Below are positions 37,976 through 45,808 of a stretch of 64,000 nucleotides of DNA, one piece after another; positions within the stretch are counted from its first letter, which is position 1; each line of letters begins with the position of its first letter. This stretch comes from Nitrospira sp. (lineage in GTDB: Bacteria; Nitrospirota; Nitrospiria; Nitrospirales; Nitrospiraceae), in NCBI GenBank assembly GCA_005116955.1, contig SWDI01000002.1, forward strand, positions 1,315 through 65,314, read 5' to 3'. The notes under the pieces are model-generated. The model did not search any database. It was not told where the DNA came from and saw nothing but the letters and a program-made list of their open reading frames with translations. Made by a program: the position numbers and the translations under genes.

Positions 37976-39127
37976 ATGACCTCATCACTGACGACCGTAT
38001 CCCTAACAGACCCTCGACGCGCACCTCTCATCGATAACGAAACGGCAGGTACCATGGCAACGCTCATCTCAGTGGCATCCGGAAAAGGCGGCGTCGGCAA
38101 GAGTGTGGTGTCCGCCAACCTTGCGTTGGCGCTGGCGAAGCGCGGACGACAGGTCATCCTGGCCGATCTCGACGTGGGTGGGGCCGATGCCCATATCATG
38201 TTCGGAGAATTGAATCCGTCGGTGACCTTGACGGACTTTCTGAACAAACGAGTCAACCGGCTGATCGAAGCCGCCATTCCCATCACCATGCATCCGAACC
38301 TCCGTCTCATTGCCGGGACGGGCGATACGTTGGCGACAGCCAACATGGCCTATGCCCGCAAGAAGCGGCTGATGAAACAGTTCCGTGAGCTTGAGTCTGA
38401 CATTGTGGTGCTCGATATCGGCGCCGGCACCAACTTCCACGCGCTCGACTTCTTCCTGATGGCGGATATCCATGTGGCTGTGGCGACTCCCGAGCCAACG
38501 TCTGTACTGGACCTCTACCGATTCATTAAGTTAGCCGCGATCCGCCGTGTATTGGCCTGCTTTCTTGCGAGAAGTCCTATGTCGGAGGTGCTCTCCAACC
38601 GAGACTTCACAAGCGTAGAGGAAGTCATGGAGGTTGCAGGTGCCACCGATGCAGGGGGACGTGATGTGGCGGCTGCCGCATTGCAATCGTTTCGGCCTGG
38701 ACTGATCGTCAATCGGGTGTCCGACAGATCGCAGGTCAACGTCCTCTACCTCCGTAAGATTCTCCATCAATACGTTGGCGGTGATCTGACGCTGCTCGGT
38801 GAGATCCCCGACGACCCAGCTGTGAGCCAGGCGGTTCGGAAGTTCCTGCCGGTCCTTGAAGCGGCTCCTGAGTCTCCGTCCGCCAAAGGTCTGCTCGCTG
38901 TTTCCGCTGCTGTTGAGCAAGTAATCTCGGCATCTGCCGTCAGACGTAAAGAACAGACGACGCAACGAGAAGAGAAGCAGACAAGAGTCCTGCTCTCCAC
39001 TCCGACATGCTCTCAAGTTTCTCAGGCCTCTAGCCCTCTACAATCAAACCTTCCGCTTCCTTCAATTGAACCGAAACAACCGGTATGCGCCAATACCGTC
39101 CAAGATCCCGGTGGGGCAAGCGCCTAA
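37976..39127 (+). CDS. MinD/ParA-family ATPase (FlhG-like)
   Basis: A 383-residue P-loop ATPase with the deviant Walker A motif GKGGVGKSVVSANLALAL, the switch segment VILADLDVGGADAH and VVLDIGAGTNFHALDFFLMAD. This is the SIMIBI MinD/ParA fold, used in positioning cell-division sites, flagella or DNA. The middle and C-terminal parts (FRPGLIVNRVSDRSQVNVLYL, GEIPDDPAVSQAVRKFLPVL) resemble FlhG-like proteins. About 60 polar residues at the C-terminus look disordered. No flagellar, minC/E or parB gene is nearby, so the cargo is unknown. The ATG at 37976 gives a 26-residue leader; the ATG at 38054, right before the fold, is a good alternative. Confidence 0.85.
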   Translation: MTSSLTTVSLTDPRRAPLIDNETAGTMATLISVASGKGGVGKSVVSANLALALAKRGRQVILADLDVGGADAHIMFGELNPSVTLTDFLNKRVNRLIEAAIPITMHPNLRLIAGTGDTLATANMAYARKKRLMKQFRELESDIVVLDIGAGTNFHALDFFLMADIHVAVATPEPTSVLDLYRFIKLAAIRRVLACFLARSPMSEVLSNRDFTSVEEVMEVAGATDAGGRDVAAAALQSFRPGLIVNRVSDRSQVNVLYLRKILHQYVGGDLTLLGEIPDDPAVSQAVRKFLPVLEAAPESPSAKGLLAVSAAVEQVISASAVRRKEQTTQREEKQTRVLLSTPTCSQVSQASSPLQSNLPLPSIEPKQPVCANTVQDPGGASA

Positions 39128-39189
39128 ACCCGTACTGCCTCCCCACATGCCGTATCGCGATCGCCATCGAGATGGATAGCCCGAATACA

Positions 39190-39370
39190 TGGGCGTCTCA
39201 GTCAACAACCCTTCTCATGGCATCCGGGGCAGTCGGCGGTCGCATCGCAGACGTGGTGGGGTGGGGGCTCGGGTTTAGCAACGCGCGTGTTCAGTGCGCG
39301 CCTCAGCGGCGACGAGTAGATGAAGCGGGAATGAAGGCCATGCAAGAAGCAAGATCTGACCCCAAATACT
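39190..39370 (+). repeat. Diverged direct repeat, copy 1
   Basis: About 180 bases that align along their whole length with 40343-40520, nearly without gaps. Shared landmarks are CTTCTCATGGCATCCG or a close variant, GTCGGCGGTCGCATCGC, CAACGCGCGTGTT and the end TCTGACCCCAAATA / GCTGACCCCAAGTA. Frames within it read MAS-GAVGGRIADVVG and further on NARV, as if derived from a coding sequence broken by frameshifts. The identity looks to be about three-quarters or better by eye. Confidence 0.75.
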
Positions 39371-39383
39371 GACTGCGATCAGT

Positions 39384-39560
39384 TGTTGTTTACGTGCAGC
39401 GTGTGGCTGGATGGCGATCCCGCGACATTCAAGGCCCCGTCGGCGTCCATGATCGTCAAAGATCAATGGGATCGCATCGTTGTGTTCTTTGGAGATCAGC
39501 TGATGAAGTCCATCGCACGGGATCGGAACCCTGGACACACTCTCCGAGACATGGGCTGAC
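39384..39560 (+). pseudogene. Possible gene fragment of unknown family
   Basis: The frame reads FTCSVWLDGDPATFKAPSA, then SMIVKDQWDRIVVFFGDQLM and ARDRNPGHTLRDMG before a TGA. The composition is protein-like, but there is no start codon with a ribosome-binding site, and the frame runs out of repeat copy 1. I do not recognise the family. It may be the remains of a gene disrupted by the repeat element, or chance. Confidence 0.3.
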
Positions 39561-39628
39561 CTTCTCGACTCTATTGCTTGCTGCCCTGACGCCATAGCAC
39601 TCCACTCGCCCGGATAGAAATCCCGGGA

Positions 39629-39658
39629 TTGCCTCATCTTTTATTATTCAAGTAAGAT
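39629..39658 (+). promoter_or_regulatory. Probable sigma-70 promoter of the small secreted protein gene
   Basis: A -35-like TTGCCT (39629-39634) and a -10-like TAAGAT (39653-39658) are separated by 18 bp, about 30 bases before the ATG at 39690. The region is locally AT-rich. Confidence 0.45.
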
Positions 39659-39689
39659 GACCATCCCTTACTGATGTGGGAGATATAGC

Positions 39690-40049
39690 ATGCGTCAGAC
39701 AGTTATCCTTTTGCTGGGTGGATGCGTTCTCTCAGTGCTTCTTATGTCTGCCCCTTCTCACAGGGCTTTGGCAGTAGACGAATGCTGCGCGACGGAGGCG
39801 ACAGCCAAGCCCGCTGCGGTGCTCGTCGACCGTCCTGAATATCTGGCCTGGAAGAACTTCAGACCTGGTGCGAAGGTTGTGTACGCCGCTCGGTACTGGA
39901 ATCTGGCCGGCTCGAACAACTTCCTGGCCGGTCCGATCACTTCTCTCAATGCCTATCAGTTGCGGGTCATCAACGCTGAGGGCGTCAGGCTGTGGTTCAG
40001 CCAAGCTCCCACTGATCGGTATGGGAGGCCCATGCCTCCGAATGAATAG
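39690..40049 (+). CDS. Small secreted protein of unknown function
   Basis: A 119-residue protein with a clear signal peptide (VILLLGGCVLSVLLMSAPSHRALA, with cleavage likely after ALA). The mature part starts VDECCATEATAKP and continues YLAWKNFRPGAKVVYAARYWNLAG, SLNAYQLRVINAEGVRLWFS. Two adjacent cysteines follow the cleavage site. I recognise no domain. A GGGAG site lies 8 bases before the ATG. It sits between the two copies of the direct repeat, so it may belong to a mobile or recombined segment. Confidence 0.65.
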   Translation: MRQTVILLLGGCVLSVLLMSAPSHRALAVDECCATEATAKPAAVLVDRPEYLAWKNFRPGAKVVYAARYWNLAGSNNFLAGPITSLNAYQLRVINAEGVRLWFSQAPTDRYGRPMPPNE

Positions 40050-40551
40050 AACCTGCCCGCTGGGCGGAGATCAGTTGGCGCGAGTCATGGTTGAAACGTA
40101 TCTCCAGTCATTCGAGGGGTTTACGCCGACGGCGAGCAAGTTGCGCTGATGCTTCGCCTGGCAGGCCAGTAAGGGATAGCAAGCGATTCAAAAGTGTGAA
40201 ACAGCTTTTCGGTGAGTGACCGGCTAGTCCTTCGGATTGCGCGCGTTCTTGTATTACCTTCCTAAGTAATGGGGACAGATCTTGAATCATGCATCGTGAT
40301 GGCGTGTGGCTTCCCGGGTGATGGGCTGACGAGAGCGGAACGTGGGCGGCTCAGTCAGCAGCCATTCTCATGGCATCCGAGGCCGTCGGCGGTCGCATCG
40401 CGTAGTTGGTAGGGTGGTGGTTCGGGTCTGCAACGCGCGTGTTCGATGCGCTCCCCAGCCGCGACGAGCAGACGAAGCGGGAGTGAACGCCATACAAGAA
40501 AGAAGAGCTGACCCCAAGTACGAACCTCCGTGTATTGGAGAGGGCAGCGTG
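40050..40551 (+). other. Poorly coding stretch with repeat copy 2
   Basis: About 500 bases without a supported gene. It holds the sequence AGTAATGGGGACAGATCTTG at about 40265-40284, which resembles tails found around REP-type (IS200-like Y1) elements, and then repeat copy 2. The end abuts the stop of the minus-strand gene at 40552. Confidence 0.55.
40343..40520 (+). repeat. Diverged direct repeat, copy 2
   Basis: The second copy of the repeat at 39190-39370, in the same orientation about 1.15 kb downstream. One frame reads ATRVFDALPSRDEQTKRE before a stop, and another reads MASEAVGGRIA before a stop, so any ancestral gene is broken. The two copies bracket the small secreted protein gene at 39690. 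Confidence 0.75.
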
Positions 40552-41529
40552 TTAAAAGCCAAGTTCTTTTTCGAGATCGGCTTTCTTCTTGTCAAATTGC
40601 TTTTGGTCGGCTTCGCTCTTCTGGGTGAACGATTTTTTCAAGCTTTCACCGGCCTTTTCCACGACTTGCTGAGACTCCTCACTCTTTTTCTTGATTTGCG
40701 CAGCCAAACCCTTCGCCTTCGGCGAACCGGAAAACTCGTAATAGATCATGGCTTGACCCTGGGAGAAGGTTGGATCCGGCCGCTTCATGATGATATCGCC
40801 TCGCTGTTCAGCTCGATCTCTGGCTGGTTTGTCTCCGCCCGGCAGGAATTTCATCCACAGTGACGCGTTCCTGAGTTTCTCGATCGACTGCATGGTCGAC
40901 TGACCCAACTCGCCGATATTGCCGGTGAGACCCTGGGCATTTTTCTCCTCTGATTTCATCAGTCGATCGGCATTGACCGATGCCACCTTGGTCAGTTCTT
41001 GCCGGAATGCCGGTGGAGAGTTGTACGGCTGTCTTGATCCGGTAGTGCCATCGACCGGGCCGTAGCGGCCATTATCGATATTCCAGGCGGCCTCGAACAG
41101 GTGCAGGTCTTCAGGCTTGGCTTGAACGGCCTTGATCAGGACCCGGTTGGCGTCCTGGTGGTCGCCGATGGCCTCGTAGTACTGAAAGGCTGCTGTTTGT
41201 CCGTCGGCCCGTACCGGTTCGCCGGAATACAAAGCGCCTTTCGCTTCAGCTGCCTTGGCCAAATCCCTCCCCAGTTTGGGCAGGTTGGCCTTGGCCTTTC
41301 CTGCTGCGTTCTTGTCATAGCGGTCGATGCACTCGCTTGCTGCCACTCTCATGTACGCGACGAAGAGCGCGGCGGATTGTCCGGCTTGTTCGGCCTTCTG
41401 CAACGCAGCCGACAGGGCCAGGGCAGCTTTCTTTTCATCGTCGCCCAGACAAGGATCATCCGCATGAACGGCGGGAGCTACGAGGGTCATGAGCATGAGC
41501 GAATATCCGGCTACTTTCGACAGGCGCAT
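40552..41529 (-). CDS. Exported protein of unknown function
   Basis: A 325-residue protein with a signal peptide (KVAGYSLMLMTLVAPAVHA, then DDPCLGDDEKK). The mature part is rich in Ala, Lys and Gln and mainly helical. TPR-like alternation is seen in FQYYEAIGDHQDANRVLIKAVQAKPEDLHLFEAAW (split over two helices), and the C-terminus is a long charged helix with repeated Lys/Gln/Glu (KKKSEESQQVVEKAGESLKK). I do not recognise a named family. The start has a GGAGG site 9 bases upstream. It lies 15 bp downstream of the DUF4412-like gene and is probably co-transcribed with it. Confidence 0.75.
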   Translation of the reverse strand: MRLSKVAGYSLMLMTLVAPAVHADDPCLGDDEKKAALALSAALQKAEQAGQSAALFVAYMRVAASECIDRYDKNAAGKAKANLPKLGRDLAKAAEAKGALYSGEPVRADGQTAAFQYYEAIGDHQDANRVLIKAVQAKPEDLHLFEAAWNIDNGRYGPVDGTTGSRQPYNSPPAFRQELTKVASVNADRLMKSEEKNAQGLTGNIGELGQSTMQSIEKLRNASLWMKFLPGGDKPARDRAEQRGDIIMKRPDPTFSQGQAMIYYEFSGSPKAKGLAAQIKKKSEESQQVVEKAGESLKKSFTQKSEADQKQFDKKKADLEKELGF

Positions 41530-41544
41530 GGGTGACGACCTCCG

Positions 41545-42288
41545 TTATTTACCGAACAGCCCTTTCATCATCTTGTTGACGTCCGGTATTTGATCGCCGA
41601 GGCTTTCTCCGGCCTGGCTGTCACGAGGCTGTTTTCCACCGGACTGACGCTGGCGCGAATTCTTTTTCAGCTCCTCCATGTTGGGCACGCCGCCCATCCC
41701 CATCATGGCACCCATGTCGTTCTTGGTATATCCAGCGGGGATTTCAAAGAGGGCGGGGTTTTGCTTTTCGATCTTCAGATTGGTCAGTTCGCTGGTCATG
41801 CGCATCTTCTTGTCCCCGTCTTTGGACAGCATGTCCATCTTGACGGTGATCCCTTCTTTCGTGGTCCAGAAGAAACCACCGAATTTACCCGAGCCGTCTT
41901 TCTTGACCGCGACAATCTTGGACTTTGTGGCCTTGATGCCGTTGATCGTTTCCTGGCCCACTTCAGCCTGTTCGACGATGTCAAACGCATCCATGCCGGA
42001 GGTGTTGGAGCTATCCATCGGCATTTCCATATACATATCGCCCATCAGTTGCCACACGACTTTCTTGTCCTTCCGAGTGATCGACGTCATGCCATCCGAT
42101 CCACCCATCTCCATTCGGTCCTTGTTGGCTGTGTGGTAGATGCGTGACTTCATCGTCATGCCGCCTTCGGTTTCCATCGTACTGTCGGCCGAGTAATCGA
42201 CTTGTACCTCAGGTGGAGAGATCGCACCAGCCGTGAGAGGGGCAAGGATCATACAGATCAGCAGAGCGACATGACGCAACAGGTTCAT
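41545..42288 (-). CDS. Exported DUF4412-like protein
   Basis: A 247-residue protein with a signal peptide (HVALLICMILAPLTAGAIS). The mature part is a beta-rich domain (VDYSADSTMETEGGMTMKSRIY, TSITRKDKKVVWQLM, MYMEMPM, INGIKATKSKIVAV, FEIPAGYTK) of the kind seen in DUF4412 and LolA-like periplasmic proteins. A polar tail of about 50 residues (MEELKKNSRQRQSGGKQPRD) follows. Function is unknown; a periplasmic lipid- or ligand-binding role would be a guess. The start has a strong GGAGG site. It is probably in one operon with the exported protein at 40552. Confidence 0.75.
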   Translation of the reverse strand: MNLLRHVALLICMILAPLTAGAISPPEVQVDYSADSTMETEGGMTMKSRIYHTANKDRMEMGGSDGMTSITRKDKKVVWQLMGDMYMEMPMDSSNTSGMDAFDIVEQAEVGQETINGIKATKSKIVAVKKDGSGKFGGFFWTTKEGITVKMDMLSKDGDKKMRMTSELTNLKIEKQNPALFEIPAGYTKNDMGAMMGMGGVPNMEELKKNSRQRQSGGKQPRDSQAGESLGDQIPDVNKMMKGLFGK

Positions 42289-42383
42289 ACGCAGGTCCTC
42301 CTAGCAAAAAGGTGTACTGGAGCCACGCAGGGTATCGGGATTTGCTCCGTACCGTCAATACGCAGAAATTCGAAGGATGGGGG

Positions 42384-43118
42384 TCATGAAAGCTCAAGCC
42401 CGATGGGAAAGGTTGCCGTATAGCCACCGGTGGTTGGGGATGGCTGACATATCAATTCTTCACCGCCGTCGCGAAAGATGAAATCATGGTGATTGCGTAC
42501 TCGACGCCGTCCTTGTGACGCGTAGGGAAGAGCGGTATGCACGCGGTCGGTCAGTTCATCGGGAAAGTACAATTGGGAGGTAAATTCGTAGCGTTTCCCG
42601 GCTATGGGTGCCGTGCGGACTTTGAAGTGAATGTGTACCGTTCGTATGGGGTACCAGCCAGGATAGATGGTTAGAAACCGTGCTGCTCCATGCGCATCGG
42701 TCAGCTGATATCCACGTAAAAACTTCTGTCCAACCGTGCTGAATCCAGGATCTCGGACATCGGAGTAGACCCCCATCGCATCGCAATGCCAGATATCGAC
42801 CTGGCCATTTGGTAGGGGATGGCATTCTCCGGCGTGAACACGAGAGATATGAAACGTCAGGGCTAACTGTGTACCTGGCGAGATTGTCCCGTTGCTCGGA
42901 TCGGAGCGAATGTCTATCCGATGTAGGTGTTCATCGACGAAATAGGGGCCTTCCGTTTGCTCAGGGCGGAGGACACACAGAGCCTGCGGTGGGCTGGCCA
43001 CTGAAGAATTCGTCGTCAAACGGTCACCCAGCATCCAGCCGACTCCCGTGGCACCAAGTAGTATCAGCCCCTGGCGGCGGGAGAGGAGGGCCCCTCCCTG
43101 CGTGTCATGGTTTTTCAT
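42384..43118 (-). CDS. Exported intradiol-ring-cleavage-dioxygenase-like protein
   Basis: A 244-residue protein whose core matches the catechol/protocatechuate 3,4-dioxygenase fold: EQTEGPYFVDEHLHRIDIR, then NGQVDIWHCDAMGVYSDV, then YPGWYPIRTVHIHFKV. The four expected Fe(III) ligands appear present: Tyr in VYSDV, Tyr in WYP, and the two His of VHIHF. The N-terminus (SRRQGLILLGATGVGWMLG) has an Arg pair before a hydrophobic stretch, like a Tat signal. Intradiol enzymes open aromatic rings using O2; extracytoplasmic homologues are known, but their substrates are mostly unclear. No aromatic-degradation gene is nearby. The ATG at 43163 (15 residues longer) is an alternative start. Confidence 0.8.
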   Translation of the reverse strand: MKNHDTQGGALLSRRQGLILLGATGVGWMLGDRLTTNSSVASPPQALCVLRPEQTEGPYFVDEHLHRIDIRSDPSNGTISPGTQLALTFHISRVHAGECHPLPNGQVDIWHCDAMGVYSDVRDPGFSTVGQKFLRGYQLTDAHGAARFLTIYPGWYPIRTVHIHFKVRTAPIAGKRYEFTSQLYFPDELTDRVHTALPYASQGRRRVRNHHDFIFRDGGEELICQPSPTTGGYTATFPIGLELS

Positions 43119-43166
43119 CAAGTCCACACTCTCTCGTTTTATGAAAACAGGCACAAGACTCAAATA

Positions 43167-43874
43167 CTACCGGCCCCTCATTCGTGGGTGAACGCTTGCG
43201 GGTGGCGGAGCCGACGGCCCTGGAGAAAAACCTCCAGGGGGTCCATAGAACCCACGCCCTCCATAAGAACCGCCATATCCACCAAACGGTCCCCCCCAAC
43301 CACCATACCCATACCGAGAAAATCCGCTATATCCATAAGGCGGATAGTAGGCACCATAGTATGGACTTCGATCTCTTCGTCTTTGCGCCGCAATGCTCTT
43401 CCAGTCAATAATATGTTTAACTTCCAAGATGGGGTAGGTGTAGTCGCTTTCATCAAGTGCTCTCGTAGTTTCACCTTTTACAATACCAATCACGGTTATG
43501 GGTGTCCCTTGTGGGAGACTGGCAGGGTCGAGAAATTGTTCTCGAACCGCGAGAAATCGGCCTTCTGATCGAAGACGCTCTTCAGTCAAAGTCCCTTCTT
43601 TCTCCGTCGGCAGTTGCAGGATTTCCACTTCGGTTCCTGCTTCTGTCCGTTTAGCCGTAATCACGTTCCCACCGAGCATGACCGTTCTTCCAACATATTC
43701 GCTAGGAGCTCTTTTCAGGTCTGCAAAGCTGATGCTGGTATCGATCTCCTTTTCCAACCCGAAAGGAATCCCGAGCAGCTCGGTATCACGTTGGACTTGA
43801 TGGATAGACTCTGCACAGGCAGACAAGAGCAAGGCGGCACACAACAGGGGAGCGAGGACAGTCAGGCGAGACAT
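43167..43874 (-). CDS. Slp-family outer-membrane lipoprotein
   Basis: A 235-residue lipoprotein. The N-terminus (LTVLAPLLCAALLLSAC) has a lipobox ending in LSAC. The middle part (ISFADLKRAPSEYVGRTVMLGGNVITAKRTEAGTEVEILQLP ... SEGRFLAV, broken up here) fits the Slp (starvation-inducible lipoprotein) family: an OB-like beta domain with an L-P repeat and a conserved GRFLAV segment. The last 70 residues are a low-complexity tail of Tyr, Gly and Pro (SPYYGAYYPPYGYSGF...) ending in arginines. The start has an AGGAGAGGAG site. It lies 15 bp downstream of the beta-barrel gene and is probably in one operon with it. Confidence 0.85.
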   Translation of the reverse strand: MSRLTVLAPLLCAALLLSACAESIHQVQRDTELLGIPFGLEKEIDTSISFADLKRAPSEYVGRTVMLGGNVITAKRTEAGTEVEILQLPTEKEGTLTEERLRSEGRFLAVREQFLDPASLPQGTPITVIGIVKGETTRALDESDYTYPILEVKHIIDWKSIAAQRRRDRSPYYGAYYPPYGYSGFSRYGYGGWGGPFGGYGGSYGGRGFYGPPGGFSPGPSAPPPASVHPRMRGR

Positions 43875-43889
43875 GGTCGTTCTCCTCTC

Positions 43890-44561
43890 CTAAAAGTGAT
43901 ACGACAGTCCACCAAGAACATGCTGTGCTCTGTAATTGCCGCTGAATCCACCTAAGTCACCGTAGGCCCCATCGAACTTCAGGGTCGCTCCGGTGTACTT
44001 ATACTCGCCAAAGACGGCGATTTTTGGTGTGATGAATGTGCGCAGGCCGGCGAGGACATTCCACGCTGGGGCTACTGCAGAGTCACTTCGCACGGTAGCC
44101 GTATCACCGATGTGGGCGATCGCCGCTCCGATGCCGGCCCCCACATATGGCTGAATTGTGCGGCCTGGATATCGGGCAATAACATTGACTCCAACAGTGG
44201 TCACCCTCATATGGATCCCTGGGTCTTGTGCCCCTGGTCCGAGGTCCAGTTGCTTGATATGCGGGGTACTATGGAAGACTTCTCCCTCAATCCCGTACCA
44301 GCTATGTCCAGGGAAGTAACCGACCTTAGCTCCGAAGGTAATCGAGTTTTGAATGTCAAAGTCCGGATTGGGAGCAGGCTCGAGGTCTGGAATTCCGGCA
44401 GAGGGGCCCGTTCCTGCAATGCTGTTGATCCGATCCGCGAAGTTCACACCGGCCTGTCCAGCCACATACATTTCTGCGGAAACGAGACTGGGGGTACAGA
44501 ACGAGACGAACCAGCATCCTACTATCAAAAAGCTTGCAACGAATGGAGCGTTCTTTTTCAT
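43890..44561 (-). CDS. Outer-membrane beta-barrel protein
   Basis: A 223-residue protein with a signal peptide (ASFLIVGCWFVSFCTPSLVSA). The mature part has alternating amphipathic strands (MYVAGQAGVNFADRI, ITFGAKVGYFPGHSWYGIEGEVF, IQPYVGAGIGAAIAHIG, AVFGEYKYTGATLKF). It ends in a C-terminal aromatic residue (LGGLSYHF), as expected for a Bam-assembled barrel. This is the OmpA-like/OMP_b-brl small eight-stranded type. Ligand or partner is unknown. The start has CAGGAGA upstream, and the Slp-like lipoprotein gene follows. Confidence 0.85.
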   Translation of the reverse strand: MKKNAPFVASFLIVGCWFVSFCTPSLVSAEMYVAGQAGVNFADRINSIAGTGPSAGIPDLEPAPNPDFDIQNSITFGAKVGYFPGHSWYGIEGEVFHSTPHIKQLDLGPGAQDPGIHMRVTTVGVNVIARYPGRTIQPYVGAGIGAAIAHIGDTATVRSDSAVAPAWNVLAGLRTFITPKIAVFGEYKYTGATLKFDGAYGDLGGFSGNYRAQHVLGGLSYHF

Positions 44562-44834
44562 GAGGTGTTCTCCTGAACCATTTCATCATAACAAATAAAA
44601 GTTGGTTGCATAGCCCCTCAAACTCGTGAAGTTTCCATTTGTGAAGACCTCCAGCTCGAATCATCATGTATCCTCTGTATTCCAAAGTGATGGTCATGAC
44701 TGATGGGAGAAATCCGTAAGTGTCCATTGGATTGTGGCCCATATCTGTGGTACATCCTCCGCTACAGATGACGAGCACAGGGATTTTTTGTTGATACCCC
44801 TCTTATTTTGGTTTACTGAAGGAAGGAGCGGATC

Positions 44835-45239
44835 ATGGGACTGATGGATCAATTGGGGCAAGCGGTGGGTGGCATGCTGGGCGGACAGGCGGGGCAGAAT
44901 CCTCTGTTGCAGGCTGTGACCAGTCTTCTCGGAAAGGACAGCAGTATTGGAGGACTTGCCGGGCTTGTTCAGGCGTTTCAGAAGAACGGGCTCGGTGAAA
45001 TCGTGAATTCATGGGTGAGCACGGGCCAGAATCTGCCGGTGACACCGAGTCAGATTGAACAAGGCCTAGGCAGTGATCTGCTGAACCAACTGGCTGGTAA
45101 GGCAGGACTCTCCTCTGGAGCGGTGGGTTCACAGCTGGCTGGCCTTCTTCCTGATCTGGTCGACAAGCTGACGCCCAATGGCAAGATCGAAGCGGGTGGA
45201 CTCGAACAACTCATGAAACTGGTCCAAGGGATGAGATAG
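44835..45239 (+). CDS. YidB-like DUF937 protein
   Basis: A 134-residue small protein starting MGLMDQLGQAVGGMLGGQ and continuing with PLLQAVTSLLGKD, GGLAGLVQAFQKNGLGEIVNSWVSTGQN, then PSQIEQGLGSDLLNQLAGKAGLS. This pattern (glycine-rich start, helical repeats, SWVSTGQN) is that of the YidB/DUF937 family. The family has no settled biochemical role. The start has a GAAGGAGCG site. It is divergent from the outer-membrane genes and lies before the cytochrome gene. Confidence 0.88.
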   Translation: MGLMDQLGQAVGGMLGGQAGQNPLLQAVTSLLGKDSSIGGLAGLVQAFQKNGLGEIVNSWVSTGQNLPVTPSQIEQGLGSDLLNQLAGKAGLSSGAVGSQLAGLLPDLVDKLTPNGKIEAGGLEQLMKLVQGMR

Positions 45240-45306
45240 GCGTCGAACCAAGCGGCCGGCGATTAGGTTTTAGGTGTTGGTTCCATCATCCGGCCAGAAT
45301 ACCTAC

Positions 45307-45792
45307 ATGCGCATCAGGGACCGGCTCGTAGTCTGGATTGCTATCGGTCTGGTCTTGCTGTCGGTTGTGTGGGCACTTCATGATCTCCGGGTCTCCAGCC
45401 CAGCACCAACTCAACCCACGAATCTCGCACTCACGCCGGAAGCGATATCGCTGGTGACGGGCGATGAGCCTATCGTCGAGATGTTGACCAGACCTGGATG
45501 TCCGGTGTGCCATATCATTCCCGGGATTCCTGGGGCCACAGGCCAAGTCGGGCCTCCGTTGGTGTTTGGCACAACCGGTGAGCGACGGCTTAAAGATCCT
45601 GACTACCGTGGGGAAGCCAAGACGGTGCATGAGTACATCGTTGAATCGGTATTGGAGCCGCAGCGATTTGTAGTGCGAGGGTATCCGGAGAAGACGATGC
45701 CGGCGTGGTATGGATCCAAACTGAGTGCGCTGGCTCTTGAAAAAATGGCGTCGTATCTTGAGCGCCAGACCGAAGAGGGACTAGCCCCTTGA
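45307..45792 (+). CDS. Membrane-anchored c-type cytochrome
   Basis: A 161-residue protein with an N-terminal membrane anchor (LVVWIAIGLVLLSVVWAL) and a single heme-binding motif C-P-V-C-H. A probable axial Met lies in KTMPAWYGSKL near the C-terminus, followed by a helix ALEKMASYLERQT. This is a class I monoheme cytochrome likely facing the periplasm, an electron carrier of unknown partner. The ATG at 45307 places the anchor right at the N-terminus; a GTG at 45274 would add 11 residues. It converges with the pilU-like gene, 16 bp away. Confidence 0.85.
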   Translation: MRIRDRLVVWIAIGLVLLSVVWALHDLRVSSPAPTQPTNLALTPEAISLVTGDEPIVEMLTRPGCPVCHIIPGIPGATGQVGPPLVFGTTGERRLKDPDYRGEAKTVHEYIVESVLEPQRFVVRGYPEKTMPAWYGSKLSALALEKMASYLERQTEEGLAP

Positions 45793-45808
45793 AGATGAAG
45801 GTGTGTGA

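Larger units (their letters stand above)
39128..39689 (+). other. Poorly coding stretch with repeat copy 1 and a possible gene fragment
   Basis: About 560 bases without a complete gene. It holds the first copy of a diverged direct repeat (39190-39370), an open frame at 39384-39560 that reads like a protein fragment, and a promoter before the next gene. It follows the MinD-like gene directly. Confidence 0.6.
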
